64,000 nucleotides of DNA from an uncultured Clostridia bacterium. Lineage in GTDB: Bacteria > Bacillota > Clostridia > Oscillospirales > Oscillospiraceae. Under the pieces are notes generated by a model that saw only the letters and a list, made by a program, of their open reading frames with translations, was not told the origin of the DNA and made no database searches. Below are positions 32,344-41,852 of this stretch, in pieces. The position numbers were made by a program, and so were the translations under genes. Location: contig CAMVAV010000004.1 of NCBI GenBank assembly GCA_947165595.1, forward strand, positions 1-64,000. The letters are read 5' to 3'. The first letter of the stretch is position 1. The number at the start of each line of letters is the position of its first letter.

Positions 32344-35300
32344 ATGGACATGACGGCGGATGAAAAGCAGATATTTCTGGAAAACAAAAAGCTGAGCCGC
32401 GAGCTCAAGCGCCTGAAGAGGGACAACGAGATTCTGCGCCTCGCCAACGAGCAGTCGCTGCACACGCAGGCGTATATCCAGCGCGGCAGCGCGCGGCAGC
32501 TCTTCTTTATTGACCAGCTGATGCGGACGGCTCCCAACATTTTGATCCTGACCGACGAGCAGCTGCACAGCGTGCTGACCAGCGACCTGTTTTTTACATA
32601 CAACCACGGCTATAACAGGGATATGATCCGCCAGGGCGTCGCGCTGCGGGAGCTGATGGACGGGATGCTGGAGGAGTCCGATCTGGACGCCTTCATGGAG
32701 AACTGCCGCGCGGCGACGGCGGGAGAGTGGATCGAGCCGTATCTGGTGCGCGGCCTGTCGGAAAACCGGAAAAACGTCTGGCAGGTTTTGATCCGCCGCA
32801 TGAACATGCACGACGAGTTTGCGGGGCTGAACATCCTGTTTGTGGCCATGACCGACATGGTGAACGCGCTGGAGCGGGCGGAGTCGGCGGATAAGGCGAA
32901 GAGCAGCTTCCTCGCCAACATGTCGCACGAGATCCGCACGCCCATCAACGCGATCCTCGGTCTGAACGAAATGATCCTGCGCGAGAGCAGCGAGCGCGAG
33001 ACGCTCGGCTACGCGGAGGATATCCAGAACGCGGGCAAGACCCTTTTGTCCCTCATCAACGATATCCTGGACTTCACCAAGGTCTCGGAGGGCAAGATGG
33101 AGATTCTGCCGACGCAGTACGAGCTCGGCTCGGTCATCAACGACCTGGTGAACATGACCCGCGGACGCGCCGAGGGGAAGGGCCTGAGCTTCAACGTCTT
33201 CGTGGACCCCGCAACGCCGAGCCTTCTTACCGGCGACGAAATCCGCATCCGGCAGTGCGTGCTGAACATCCTCACCAACTCCGTCAAATACACGGAAAAG
33301 GGCTCCGTGACGCTGCGCGTCGGGTATGACAGGGTGAACGACGAGCGCGTCCGTCTCCGCTTCAGCGTCAGCGACACGGGCATCGGACTGATGCCGGAGG
33401 ACATGGAGCGCCTGTTCGCCCCCTTCGCCCGCATGGAGGAGACGCGAAACCGCGCGATCGAGGGCACGGGCCTGGGCCTGACCATCACGAAGCAGCTGCT
33501 CGCGCTCATGGGCAGCCGGCTGGAGGTCGAGAGCAGCTACGGGGTGGGCTCGACCTTCTCCTTCGCGGTGGAGCAGCCGGTCGTCAAATGGGACGGCGTC
33601 GGCGAGTTTACGGGCCGCTTTGAGATCGCCGGCGCGCACCACGCAAGCTATCACGAGTCGTTCCGCGCTCCGGAGGCGCGGATCCTCGTCGTGGACGATA
33701 CGGCGGTCAATCTGACCGTCGTGAAGGGCCTGCTCAAAAAGACGCAGGTGATGATCGACACGGCGGAGTCGGGCAGGGAGGCAATCGCCAAGGCTGCGCG
33801 GCAAAGCTACGACGTCATCTTTATCGACCATATGATGCCGGAGATGGACGGCATCGAGACGCTGCGGGAGATGGAAAAGCTCCCGGGCATGGAGCATACC
33901 GCGTTCATCGCCCTGACCGCCAACGCGATCTCCGGGTCGCGCGAGTACTATATCGGCGAGGGCTTTTCGGACTATCTCTCCAAGCCCGTCACGGGCGAAA
34001 GGCTGGAGGAGGTGCTCAAGACGCACCTGCCTCCGGAGAAGCTGTCGACGCAGACGGCCGGCAAGGCCGCGCCCGCGCCGCAGAACAGGGCGCTGGTGCT
34101 GGTGGTGGACAGCGACGAGCAGATCTGCCGCCTGGCGTCGGATATCCTCAGCAAGGCTTTCCGCGTCGAGCTCTGCCGCAGCGGAAGCGACGGCGCGGCG
34201 CGCGCCAGAGAGCTGTGTCCCGACCTGATCCTGGTGGATATCCGGCTGGACGGGATCAGCGGGTTCGAGGTGCTGCGCGCGCTCAAGCGGGACGCCGTGA
34301 CCCACGATATCCCGGTCGTGTTCATGACCGACGAGGAGAACACGGAGGTGGAAAGCGTCGGCTTCCGCAACGGCGCGACCGACTTTATCCGCAAGGAGTT
34401 TCTGCGCGACGCGCTGCTGCGCCGAATGAAACGCATCATTGAGCTCAACCGTTTGCAGTCCGACCTGCAAAACGAGGTCAAGCGCCAGATCCGGCGGACG
34501 GAGCGGCTGGGCAAGGAGATGATGCTCACGCTGTCGAAGGCGGTCGACGCCAAGGACCGCTTCACCAGCCACCACTCCATGCGCGTCGCGGCGTACGCCG
34601 CGGAGATCGCGCGGCGCATGGGAAAGAGCGCGCTGGAGCAGGAGCAGATCTATGAGATGGGACTGCTGCACGACATCGGCAAGATCGGAGTGGGCGAGGA
34701 GCTCATCAACAAGACCGCGTGCCTGACGGAGCAGGAGATCTCCGTGATCCGGCTGCACACCGTGATCGGCAGCGATATCCTCCGCTCGATCACGGAGATG
34801 CCGGAGCTGGCGCTGGGCGCCCGCTCGCACCACGAAAGGTTCGACGGCAGCGGCTATCCGGACGGTCTGAAGGGCGAGAATATTCCCGAGGCGGCGCGGA
34901 TCCTCTGCGTGGCGGACTGCTACGACGCAATGACCTCCACCCGCGTCTATTCGCCGCCGCGCCAGCAGTCGGAGGTCCGCGCGGAGATCGAGCGCTGCAA
35001 GGGCATACAGTTTGATCCGGAGATCGCCGACGTCATGCTGCGCATGATCGACGAGGACACCGACTATGTGATGACCGAGCGCACCGCCGACATCCACGTG
35101 TGGAAGGACAGCGACCGCCTGTGGTCGCTGGCGGAGCCCGAGCAGGACGCCGCTCCGCCGGAGCCGGAGAACCTGGAGGAACCGCCGGCCGAGCTGCCGG
35201 ACTGGCTGTACGGCGTGGAGGGGCTGGACGTTGTGCAGGGGCTCAGATACTGCGGCACCGAGGAGACCTACCTCGACACGCTGGCGATCTACGCGAAGAA

Positions 35301-35775
35301 CGTGCCGGCGATCGCGGGCGAGATCGAACGCCTTTGGGCGGAGAACAACCTTGCCGATACGACGGTGAAGGTCCACGCGCTCAAGGCAACGTCGCGCGCG
35401 ATCGGCGCGGAGTCGCTGGGCGCGCTGGCGGAGAAGCTGGAGCACGCGGGCAAGGCGGGCGACGCCCAGACGCTCGGCGCGGAGCTGGGCGGCCTGCTCG
35501 AGCGCTTCCGCAAGCTGGGGGGAATTCTTGCGCCGCTGCTGGAGAAAACGGAGGAGGACGACGTCGTCCGCGCCGGCATTTCGGAGGAAAAGCTGCGCGA
35601 GGCGTACGACACCCTGCGGGAGTTCGCGGCGAACTACGATTTCAACGGAAGCATCTTCGTGCTGGATTATCTGGCGGGGACCGAGCTGCCGGAGGAGGAG
35701 CGCGAGCGGTGCGACAGGCTGCGGCAGGCGGTCGTCGATTTCGATTGGGATCTGATCCATGAGATACTGGCATAG
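32344..35775 (+). CDS. Hybrid histidine kinase with two receivers, HD-GYP and Hpt domains
   Basis: 1143 residues, no membrane segment. Domain order: coiled coil (1-40), a PAS-like region (50-165), HisKA with His195 (NMSHEIRTP), HATPase (GTGLGLTITKQLL), receiver 1 with Asp495 (FIDHMMPEMDG), receiver 2 with Asp632 (LVDIRLDG), HD-GYP phosphodiesterase (His776-Asp777 in LLHDIGKIG; HHERFDGSGYP), an acidic linker, and a C-terminal Hpt domain with His1011 (KVHALKATSRA). It can thus run a complete His-Asp-His relay and cleave c-di-GMP to GMP. Input is probably the FIST protein upstream and output the receiver protein downstream. ATG 32344; ATG 32350 is an alternative. Confidence 0.9.
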   Translation: MDMTADEKQIFLENKKLSRELKRLKRDNEILRLANEQSLHTQAYIQRGSARQLFFIDQLMRTAPNILILTDEQLHSVLTSDLFFTYNHGYNRDMIRQGVALRELMDGMLEESDLDAFMENCRAATAGEWIEPYLVRGLSENRKNVWQVLIRRMNMHDEFAGLNILFVAMTDMVNALERAESADKAKSSFLANMSHEIRTPINAILGLNEMILRESSERETLGYAEDIQNAGKTLLSLINDILDFTKVSEGKMEILPTQYELGSVINDLVNMTRGRAEGKGLSFNVFVDPATPSLLTGDEIRIRQCVLNILTNSVKYTEKGSVTLRVGYDRVNDERVRLRFSVSDTGIGLMPEDMERLFAPFARMEETRNRAIEGTGLGLTITKQLLALMGSRLEVESSYGVGSTFSFAVEQPVVKWDGVGEFTGRFEIAGAHHASYHESFRAPEARILVVDDTAVNLTVVKGLLKKTQVMIDTAESGREAIAKAARQSYDVIFIDHMMPEMDGIETLREMEKLPGMEHTAFIALTANAISGSREYYIGEGFSDYLSKPVTGERLEEVLKTHLPPEKLSTQTAGKAAPAPQNRALVLVVDSDEQICRLASDILSKAFRVELCRSGSDGAARARELCPDLILVDIRLDGISGFEVLRALKRDAVTHDIPVVFMTDEENTEVESVGFRNGATDFIRKEFLRDALLRRMKRIIELNRLQSDLQNEVKRQIRRTERLGKEMMLTLSKAVDAKDRFTSHHSMRVAAYAAEIARRMGKSALEQEQIYEMGLLHDIGKIGVGEELINKTACLTEQEISVIRLHTVIGSDILRSITEMPELALGARSHHERFDGSGYPDGLKGENIPEAARILCVADCYDAMTSTRVYSPPRQQSEVRAEIERCKGIQFDPEIADVMLRMIDEDTDYVMTERTADIHVWKDSDRLWSLAEPEQDAAPPEPENLEEPPAELPDWLYGVEGLDVVQGLRYCGTEETYLDTLAIYAKNVPAIAGEIERLWAENNLADTTVKVHALKATSRAIGAESLGALAEKLEHAGKAGDAQTLGAELGGLLERFRKLGGILAPLLEKTEEDDVVRAGISEEKLREAYDTLREFAANYDFNGSIFVLDYLAGTELPEEERERCDRLRQAVVDFDWDLIHEILA

Positions 35776-35789
35776 GCCGGGAGGTTTGT

Positions 35790-36563
35790 ATGGCGGATAA
35801 GGTATTGCTGATCGAACACGGTACGAATCTGGCGACCAACGTGCTGATCGCCGCTCTTGCGGAGGCGGGCGTCGGCGTGGCGAAGGTCGAGCCGTCCGTC
35901 GAGCAGATTCGGGCGGAAAAGGACGGCGCGGACGTATTGCTTCTCTTTGCCGGCGACTATCTGTCCGAAGCGCCGGAGGTGCTGATCTGCCTGAAGGACC
36001 TTTGCTTTGGGGAGGAAAAGGCGCTTTGCGTCGCCGGCAGCGGGAAGGAGCTTGCCGAGGTCGAGCGGATCATCCCCAAGCGGCTTATCGAGCAGGAGTT
36101 TATCCGCCCGGTCGATATCAAGGGCATTGCCGCCAAGCTGAGCACGCTTGCCGGCTCGGACAGGAGCCGGGAGCAGAAAAAGCACATCCTGCTGGTCGAC
36201 GACGACGTCATGTTTTTGCAGATGATGCAGAGCTGGCTGGGGAAAAAGTACCGCGTCACCGCCGTAAAATCCGGAATGCAGGCGATCACCTACATCGCCG
36301 CGCACACGCCGGACCTGATCCTGCTGGACTACGATATGCCCATCACGCCGGGCACGCAGGTGCTGGAGATGATCCGCAGCGAGCCGAGCTCCGCGTCCAT
36401 CCCTGTGATCTTCCTCACCGGCAAGACCGACCGCGAGAGCATGACCAACGTGGTGCGCCTGCGTCCGGACGGCTACCTGCTCAAGCTGATGGGCAAGGAG
36501 AAAATCCTGTCGTCGGTCGAGCACTTTTTCGAGACGCGAAAGTGGGAAAATGTATATATGTGA
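35790..36563 (+). CDS. Response regulator with pseudo-receiver and receiver, no output domain
   Basis: 257 residues. The C-terminal half (130-257) is a canonical receiver: HILLVDDDVMFL, phospho-Asp180 in LILLDYDMP, IFLTGKTD with Thr and the later Lys (LLKLMGKEK). The N-terminal half starts MADKVLLIEHGTNLATNVL and keeps receiver-like strand order without the acidic pocket or phospho-Asp, so it is a pseudo-receiver. There is no DNA-binding or enzymatic domain, so it probably works by protein contact or as a phosphate sink for the Hpt domain of the kinase 14 bp upstream. ATG 35790 follows GGGAGG. Confidence 0.85.
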   Translation: MADKVLLIEHGTNLATNVLIAALAEAGVGVAKVEPSVEQIRAEKDGADVLLLFAGDYLSEAPEVLICLKDLCFGEEKALCVAGSGKELAEVERIIPKRLIEQEFIRPVDIKGIAAKLSTLAGSDRSREQKKHILLVDDDVMFLQMMQSWLGKKYRVTAVKSGMQAITYIAAHTPDLILLDYDMPITPGTQVLEMIRSEPSSASIPVIFLTGKTDRESMTNVVRLRPDGYLLKLMGKEKILSSVEHFFETRKWENVYM

Positions 36564-36600
36564 CGCGCATCCGGCGGAAAGATGGGTGCAGATTGTCTAA

Positions 36601-36643
36601 TTGACTTTACTGATTTACTGTGCTATCATGATATCACAGTAAA
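36601..36643 (+). promoter_or_regulatory. his operon promoter with overlapping 30-bp palindrome
   Basis: -35 TTGACT (36601-36606), a 17-bp spacer and -10 TATCAT (36624-36629). A 30-bp inverted repeat (36614-36643) with one mismatch per arm covers the -10 box and is followed by TTTTTT. It could be an operator for a his repressor, a terminator for the upstream receiver gene, or both. Confidence 0.65.
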
Positions 36644-36678
36644 TTTTTTGCGGACTTGCCCGCCGGGGGAGGAACATC

Positions 36679-37641
36679 GTGAAGCTGGATCAGGCGATAC
36701 TGGACGATTCGGAGAAGCTCATACTGGCGCTGCGCTCGCTTTACCTGCGCAGCGGCTTTGTGCGCTACCGGATGGGAAAATTTGAGGAATACGACCTCTA
36801 TGTGAAGAACAAGGATTTCCTCATTTCCGAGAATATCCTCACCTTTACGGACACCGACGGCACGCTCATGGCGCTCAAGCCGGACGTCACGCTCTCGATC
36901 ATCAAGAACCGGAAGGACGAGCCGGACAAGCTGCAAAAGCTCTGCTACAACGAAAACGTGTACCGCGTGCCCAAGGGGGCCGGCGCGTTTCGGGAGCTGA
37001 TGCAGGCGGGCGTGGAGTGCATCGGAAGCGTGGACGGGCGCTGCGTCGGGGAGACGCTGCGGCTCGCCGCGGAGAGCCTGGCGCTCTGCGCGTCCGATTT
37101 TGCGCTGACCGTGTCCCATCTCGACATTTTGCGCGGTCTTTTGCGGGACCTTTCCGACGATCGCACCGTCCGGGAGGCGGCGCTTCGCTGCGTGAGCGGG
37201 AAGAACGCGCACGGCATCCGGGAGCTCGGACGCTCCGCCGGCGCGGAGCCGGAAAAGGCGGAGGCGCTGTGCGAGCTTTTGGGCATCTACGGCGCCTATG
37301 CGGACGCGCTGCCGCGTCTGGAGCGTCTGTGCGCCGGGCGGGGGCTGGAGGACGAGCTTTCCTATCTGCGCGGCGTCCTCTCCGTATTCGACGGCAGCGG
37401 AATGGAGGAGCGGATCCGGCTGGATTTCTCCTCCGTGAGCAACATGAACTACTACAACGGCATCCTGTTCAAGGGCTTTATCCGGGGCATCCCCGGCAGC
37501 GTTCTCTCCGGCGGGCAGTACGACCAGCTGATGCGGAAGATGGGCCGGCGCTCGCGCGCGGTGGGCTTCGCCGTGTACCTTGACATGCTGGAGCGGCTGG
37601 GCGACACGGGAAACGCCGTGCCCGCCTTCGCGGAAGCCTGA
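36679..37641 (+). CDS. hisZ: ATP phosphoribosyltransferase regulatory subunit
   Basis: 320 residues. A histidyl-tRNA-synthetase-like protein lacking aminoacylation function that activates the short form of HisG. Recognisable class II core: FVRYRMGKFEEYDLYVKNKDFLIS, the LKPDVTLSIIKN motif 2 region with YNENVYRV, and the C-terminal LSGGQYDQLMRKMGRRSRAVGFAV motif 3. The start is GTG 36679 after GGGGGAGGAA. First gene of the his operon; its presence fits the short HisG encoded next. Confidence 0.92.
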   Translation: MKLDQAILDDSEKLILALRSLYLRSGFVRYRMGKFEEYDLYVKNKDFLISENILTFTDTDGTLMALKPDVTLSIIKNRKDEPDKLQKLCYNENVYRVPKGAGAFRELMQAGVECIGSVDGRCVGETLRLAAESLALCASDFALTVSHLDILRGLLRDLSDDRTVREAALRCVSGKNAHGIRELGRSAGAEPEKAEALCELLGIYGAYADALPRLERLCAGRGLEDELSYLRGVLSVFDGSGMEERIRLDFSSVSNMNYYNGILFKGFIRGIPGSVLSGGQYDQLMRKMGRRSRAVGFAVYLDMLERLGDTGNAVPAFAEA

Positions 37642-37660
37642 GAACGGGAGGGAAGATACC

Positions 37661-38290
37661 ATGCTCAATATTGCGCTGCCCAAGGGGCGGCTGGGCGAAT
37701 CGGTCTACACGGCGTTCGAGCGGGCGGGCTTTCCCTGCCCGTCCATCCTGGAGAACAGCCGCAAGCTGATCTTTGAAAACGCGGAGGCGGACGTCCGCTA
37801 TTTCTGGGTCAAGCCCTCCGACGTCGCGATCTACGTCGAGCGCGGCGCGGCGGACGTCGGCGTGGCGGGAAAGGACATCCTGCTGGAATACGAGCCGGAC
37901 GTCTATGAGCTGCTGGACCTCGGGGTGGGGAAGTGCCGCATGGCGGTCGCCGCGCCGAAGGGCTGGCGGGACAATCCGCAGCACACGCTGCGCGTGGCGA
38001 CGAAGTTCTCCCGCATCGCGCGCGGCCATTACGCCGCCGCGGGACGGGACATCGACATCATCCATCTCAACGGCTCCATCGAGATCGCGCCGATCCTGGG
38101 GCTGTCCGACGTGATCGTGGACATTGTGGAGACGGGGACGACGCTGCGGGAGAACGATCTCGAGGTCGTCGAGACCGTTGTTCCCATCAGCGCGCGCCTG
38201 ATCGCGAACCGGTCGAGCTTCATATTCAAGACGGAGCAGATCGACCGCCTGACGCGGGAGCTGGCGCGGGAAAGCGGGGGAGAGGCATGA
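37661..38290 (+). CDS. hisG: ATP phosphoribosyltransferase catalytic subunit (short form)
   Basis: 209 residues. First enzyme of histidine synthesis, joining ATP and PRPP. Markers are IALPKGRLGE at the N-terminus, RYFWVKPSDVAIYVERGAADVGVAGKD, LRVATKFSRIARGHYA, and the PRPP loop region DIVETGTTLRENDL. It lacks the C-terminal regulatory domain of the long form, so it depends on HisZ. ATG 37661 follows GGGAGGG; the gene overlaps hisD by 4 bp. Confidence 0.96.
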   Translation: MLNIALPKGRLGESVYTAFERAGFPCPSILENSRKLIFENAEADVRYFWVKPSDVAIYVERGAADVGVAGKDILLEYEPDVYELLDLGVGKCRMAVAAPKGWRDNPQHTLRVATKFSRIARGHYAAAGRDIDIIHLNGSIEIAPILGLSDVIVDIVETGTTLRENDLEVVETVVPISARLIANRSSFIFKTEQIDRLTRELARESGGEA

Positions 38291-39579
38291 TACGCCTGAT
38301 GAAATACGGCGAGACGCCGAACAGCGAGGTCCTTCTGCGCGGCTATTCCGGCGCGGACGTCGGCGCCGCCGTGTCGGAGATCATCGCCGACGTGCGAAGG
38401 AACGGCGATCGGGCGCTTTTTGCCTATGCCGAGAGGTATGACCGCGCGAAGCTGACGGCGCTGGAGGTGAGCCGCGCCGAGCTGGACGCGGCGCTTCGCG
38501 CGGTCGAGCCGGAGTTCCTGCGCGTGCTGGAGCGCGCGGCGGCGAACATCCGCGCCTTCCATGAAAAGCAGAAGCGCACGGGCTTCGTCCTCAGCGAGGA
38601 GGACGGCGTCGTGCTGGGGCAGAAGGTCACGCCCATCGAGCGCGTGGGACTCTGCGTTCCGGGCGGAAAAACGCCTTTGGCGTCGACGGTGCTGATGGAT
38701 GCCGTTCCCGCGAAGCTGGCGGGCTGCCGGGAGCTGGTCATGGTCACGCCCGCCAAGCCCGACGGGAGCGTCGATCCCGTCATCCTTGCCGCGGCGTCCG
38801 CGGCGGGCGTGGACCGAATCTTTAAGCTCGGCGGGGCGCAGGCGGTCGCGGCGCTCGCCTACGGGACGGAGAGCGTGCCGCGGGTGGACAAGATCGTCGG
38901 CCCCGGCGGCGCGTACGTCGCGGAGGCGAAGCGTCAGGTCTCCGGCGTCGTCGGCATCGACATGATCGCGGGACCGAGCGAGGTGCTGATCGTCGCCGAC
39001 GGCAGGAGCGACGCGAGGCACATCGCGGCGGATATGCTGGCGCAGGCGGAGCATGACGTTCTGGCGACGGCGGTGCTGGTCACCGACTCGCAGGCGCTGG
39101 CGGAGGCGGTGCGCGACGAGCTGGAGGCGCAGCTTCCCCTCCTGGAGCGGGAGGAGATCGCCCGCGCGTCCATCGAAAACAGCGGCAAGATCATCGTGGC
39201 GGAGGACCTGTCCGCCGCGGTGGAGATCGCGAACGAGATCGCGCCGGAGCATCTGGAGCTGTGCGTGGACGACCCGTTTTCGTGGCTGTCCCGGGTGAAG
39301 CACGCGGGCTCCGTGTTCCTCGGCCGCAGCAGCCCGGAGGCGCTCGGCGACTATCTGGCGGGGCCGAACCACACCCTGCCGACCGGCGGCGCGGCGCGGT
39401 TTTCCAGTCCGCTGTCCGTGGACGATTTCGTGAAAAAGACGCAATTCATCTACTATACGGAGGACGCGCTCCGCGGCGCCGCGGAGGACATCGCGCTCTT
39501 CGCGCGAAAGGAAGGCCTGACCGGACACGCCCGCAGCGCGGTCATCCGCTTTGAAGAGAAAAGGGGGGAGTCGAAATGA
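38287..39579 (+). CDS. hisD: Histidinol dehydrogenase
   Basis: 430 residues. Catalyses the last two steps, histidinol to histidine, with NAD and zinc. Signatures: CVPGGKTPLASTVLMDAVPAK, FKLGGAQAVAALAYGTESVP with the catalytic VDKIVGPGGAYVAEAKR, IAGPSEVLIVAD, the AQAEHDVLA zinc region and GPNHTLPTGGAARF. ATG 38287 overlaps hisG stop; the 3' end overlaps hisC by 4 bp. Confidence 0.97.
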   Translation: MIRLMKYGETPNSEVLLRGYSGADVGAAVSEIIADVRRNGDRALFAYAERYDRAKLTALEVSRAELDAALRAVEPEFLRVLERAAANIRAFHEKQKRTGFVLSEEDGVVLGQKVTPIERVGLCVPGGKTPLASTVLMDAVPAKLAGCRELVMVTPAKPDGSVDPVILAAASAAGVDRIFKLGGAQAVAALAYGTESVPRVDKIVGPGGAYVAEAKRQVSGVVGIDMIAGPSEVLIVADGRSDARHIAADMLAQAEHDVLATAVLVTDSQALAEAVRDELEAQLPLLEREEIARASIENSGKIIVAEDLSAAVEIANEIAPEHLELCVDDPFSWLSRVKHAGSVFLGRSSPEALGDYLAGPNHTLPTGGAARFSSPLSVDDFVKKTQFIYYTEDALRGAAEDIALFARKEGLTGHARSAVIRFEEKRGESK

Positions 39580-40640
39580 GCCGCTTTTTCAGCCAGAAGT
39601 ACAGCGCTCTCGAGCCCTACACCCCCGGCGAGCAGCCGCGGGATATGAAGTACGTCAAGCTCAACACCAACGAATCGCCCTTCCCGACCTCGCAAAAGGC
39701 GGTGCGGGCGGCGGCGGAGGCGGCGGAGCGTCTGCGGCTGTACTCCGACCCGGAGTGCACGCTGCTGACGGAGAAGCTCTGCGAGGTCTACGGCCTTGCG
39801 CGGGACGAGGTGGTTTTCACCAACGGCTCGGACGAGATTTTGAATTTCGCCTTCATGGCGTACTGTGACGCGGAGCACCCCGCCGCGTTCCCAAACATCA
39901 CCTACGGCTTTTATCCGGTGTTCGCGGCGGTCAATCTGCTGCCCTATGAGGAGCTTCCGCTGCGGGAGGACTTCACCATCGACACGGAGGCGTATCTCGG
40001 CATCCACAAGACTGTGTTTCTCGCCAATCCCAACGCGCCGACGGGGATCGCCCTGCGGCCGGAGGAGATCGCGCGCATCGCGGAGAGCAACCCGGACAAC
40101 GTGGTCGTCGTCGACGAGGCGTACGTCGACTTCGGCGCGGAGAGCTGCCTGCCCCTGACGCGGAAATACGAGAATCTGCTGGTCGCGCAGACCTTCTCCA
40201 AGTCGCGCTCCATGGCGGGCGCGCGGCTGGGCTTCGGCGTCGGGAACCCCGCGCTGATCCGCGACCTCAACACGATCCGCTATTCGACCAACCCCTACAA
40301 CATCAACAGCATGACGCTGGCGGCGGGCGTCGGCGTGCTGAGCGACGAGGAATACACGCGGAAGAACTGCCTCGCCATCCGCGAAAACCGCGCCTTTGCC
40401 GCGGAGGAGCTCAAAAAGCTGGGCTTCACGATGACGGATTCGCTCGCGAACTTCCTCTTTGCGCGCCACCCGGCGGTCAGCGGCGAAACAATCTACCGCG
40501 AGCTCAAGGCGAAGGGCGTGCTGGTGCGGCACTTTACCAAGCCGGAGATCTGCGAGTACAACCGCATCACCGTCGGCACGCGGGAGCAGATGCAGATCCT
40601 GCTCGACAAGGTCAAAGAGGTTTTGGAGGAACATTTATGA
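39576..40640 (+). CDS. hisC: Histidinol-phosphate aminotransferase
   Basis: 354 residues. PLP fold type I aminotransferase converting imidazole-acetol phosphate to histidinol phosphate. Markers: LNTNESPFPTS near the N-terminus, VFTNGSDEILNFAF, ANPNAPTGIALRPEEI, VVVDEAYVDFG and the PLP-Lys segment QTFSKSRSMAGARLGFG. It overlaps hisD and hisB by 4 bp at each end. Confidence 0.96.
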   Translation: MSRFFSQKYSALEPYTPGEQPRDMKYVKLNTNESPFPTSQKAVRAAAEAAERLRLYSDPECTLLTEKLCEVYGLARDEVVFTNGSDEILNFAFMAYCDAEHPAAFPNITYGFYPVFAAVNLLPYEELPLREDFTIDTEAYLGIHKTVFLANPNAPTGIALRPEEIARIAESNPDNVVVVDEAYVDFGAESCLPLTRKYENLLVAQTFSKSRSMAGARLGFGVGNPALIRDLNTIRYSTNPYNINSMTLAAGVGVLSDEEYTRKNCLAIRENRAFAAEELKKLGFTMTDSLANFLFARHPAVSGETIYRELKAKGVLVRHFTKPEICEYNRITVGTREQMQILLDKVKEVLEEHL

Positions 40641-41239
40641 GTACGGCGGAAAACACCAGAACGGCGGAGATCGCCCGGACGACGGCGGAGACGGATATCT
40701 CGCTGTCCCTCGCGCTGGACGGCGGCGCCGTCGCGGTCGATTCGGGCTGCGGCTTCCTCGATCACATGCTCACGCTCTTCGCGCGGCATGGGCGCTTTGG
40801 ACTGACGCTGCGCTGCAAGGGCGATACGAACGTCGATTACCACCACACGACCGAGGACGTCGGCATCGTGCTGGGACAGGCGTTCGCGGAGGCGCTGGGC
40901 GACAAGCGCGGCATCCGGCGCTACGGCAGCATGCTGCTCCCGATGGACGAGGCGCTGATCCTCTGCGCCGTCGACCTCTCCGGGCGGGCGTACTTGGGCT
41001 ATGAGCTGAACGTCCCCACGCAGAAGGTGGGGGACTTCGACACGGAGCTCGCCAAGGAATTCTTCTGGGGCTTTGCGCGCAGCGCGGCGTGCACGCTGCA
41101 CCTGCGCAAGTTCGCGGGGGAGAACTCCCACCACATTCTCGAGGGCGCGTTCAAGGCGTTTGGGCGCGCCATGCGGGAGGCCGTCGCCATCGACGACGCC
41201 TGCCGCGACGAAATCCCCTCCACGAAAGGAATGCTGTGA
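40637..41239 (+). CDS. hisB: Imidazoleglycerol-phosphate dehydratase
   Basis: 200 residues, monofunctional dehydratase without the phosphatase domain found in enterobacterial HisB; the phosphatase is HisK here. It has the two metal-binding motifs GFLDHMLTLFARHG with DYHHTTEDVGI, and the later pair FFWGFARSAACTLHL with GENSHHILEGAFKAF. Overlaps hisC (4 bp) and hisH (1 bp). Confidence 0.97.
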   Translation: MSTAENTRTAEIARTTAETDISLSLALDGGAVAVDSGCGFLDHMLTLFARHGRFGLTLRCKGDTNVDYHHTTEDVGIVLGQAFAEALGDKRGIRRYGSMLLPMDEALILCAVDLSGRAYLGYELNVPTQKVGDFDTELAKEFFWGFARSAACTLHLRKFAGENSHHILEGAFKAFGRAMREAVAIDDACRDEIPSTKGML

Positions 41240-41850
41240 TGATCGCAATCATTGATTATGGCGTCGGAAACCTGTTTTCCCTCAAAAGCTCCTTTGCCGC
41301 CATCGGGCAGGAGGCGGTCGTGACCTCCGACCGGTCGGTGATCCATGACGCCGACAAGATCATTTTTCCCGGCGTCGGCGCCTTTCGCGACGCGATCGGC
41401 AAGCTGCGCGCGAGCGGGCTGGACGCCGTGGTGCGCGAGGAGGCGCAGAGCGGCAAGCCGCTGATGGGCATCTGCCTCGGGATGCAGCTCCTCTTTGAAA
41501 AGGGCTACGAGTACGGCGAGTATGACGGCGTCGGGCTTTTGCGCGGCAGCATCCGCCCCATCGCCGACGTGATTCCCAAGGGGCTCAAGATCCCGCAGAT
41601 CGGCTGGAACGCGCTGAAGATCAAGCGCGAGACGCCGCTGCTCGGGAGAATTCGGGAGGGGGACTGCGTGTACTTCGTCCACTCCTACTATGCCGCCGAG
41701 TGCGACGAGAGCGTCGTCGCGACCACCGAGTACGGGGCGGAGCTGACGGCGGCGGTTGCGTACGGCAACGTCTACGGCTGCCAGTTCCACCCGGAAAAGA
41801 GCGGCGCCGTGGGGCTCAATATCCTGCGGGCGTTCTGTGAGGATGTGTGA
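41239..41850 (+). CDS. hisH: Imidazole glycerol phosphate synthase, glutaminase subunit
   Basis: 203 residues. Class I glutamine amidotransferase that feeds ammonia to HisF. The oxyanion strand PGVGAF, nucleophile Cys in GICLGMQLLF and the His-Glu pair in YGCQFHPEKSG are present, with YFVHSYYA before them. ATG 41239 shares a base with the hisB stop. One base of overlap and the next gene's overlap show tight coupling. Confidence 0.97.
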   Translation: MIAIIDYGVGNLFSLKSSFAAIGQEAVVTSDRSVIHDADKIIFPGVGAFRDAIGKLRASGLDAVVREEAQSGKPLMGICLGMQLLFEKGYEYGEYDGVGLLRGSIRPIADVIPKGLKIPQIGWNALKIKRETPLLGRIREGDCVYFVHSYYAAECDESVVATTEYGAELTAAVAYGNVYGCQFHPEKSGAVGLNILRAFCEDV

Positions 41851-41852
41851 CG

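Noticed and set aside
32257..35760. 1167-codon antisense open frame
   Set aside because: Complement of the hybrid kinase; its His/Arg/Leu-rich translation is the usual GC-rich shadow.
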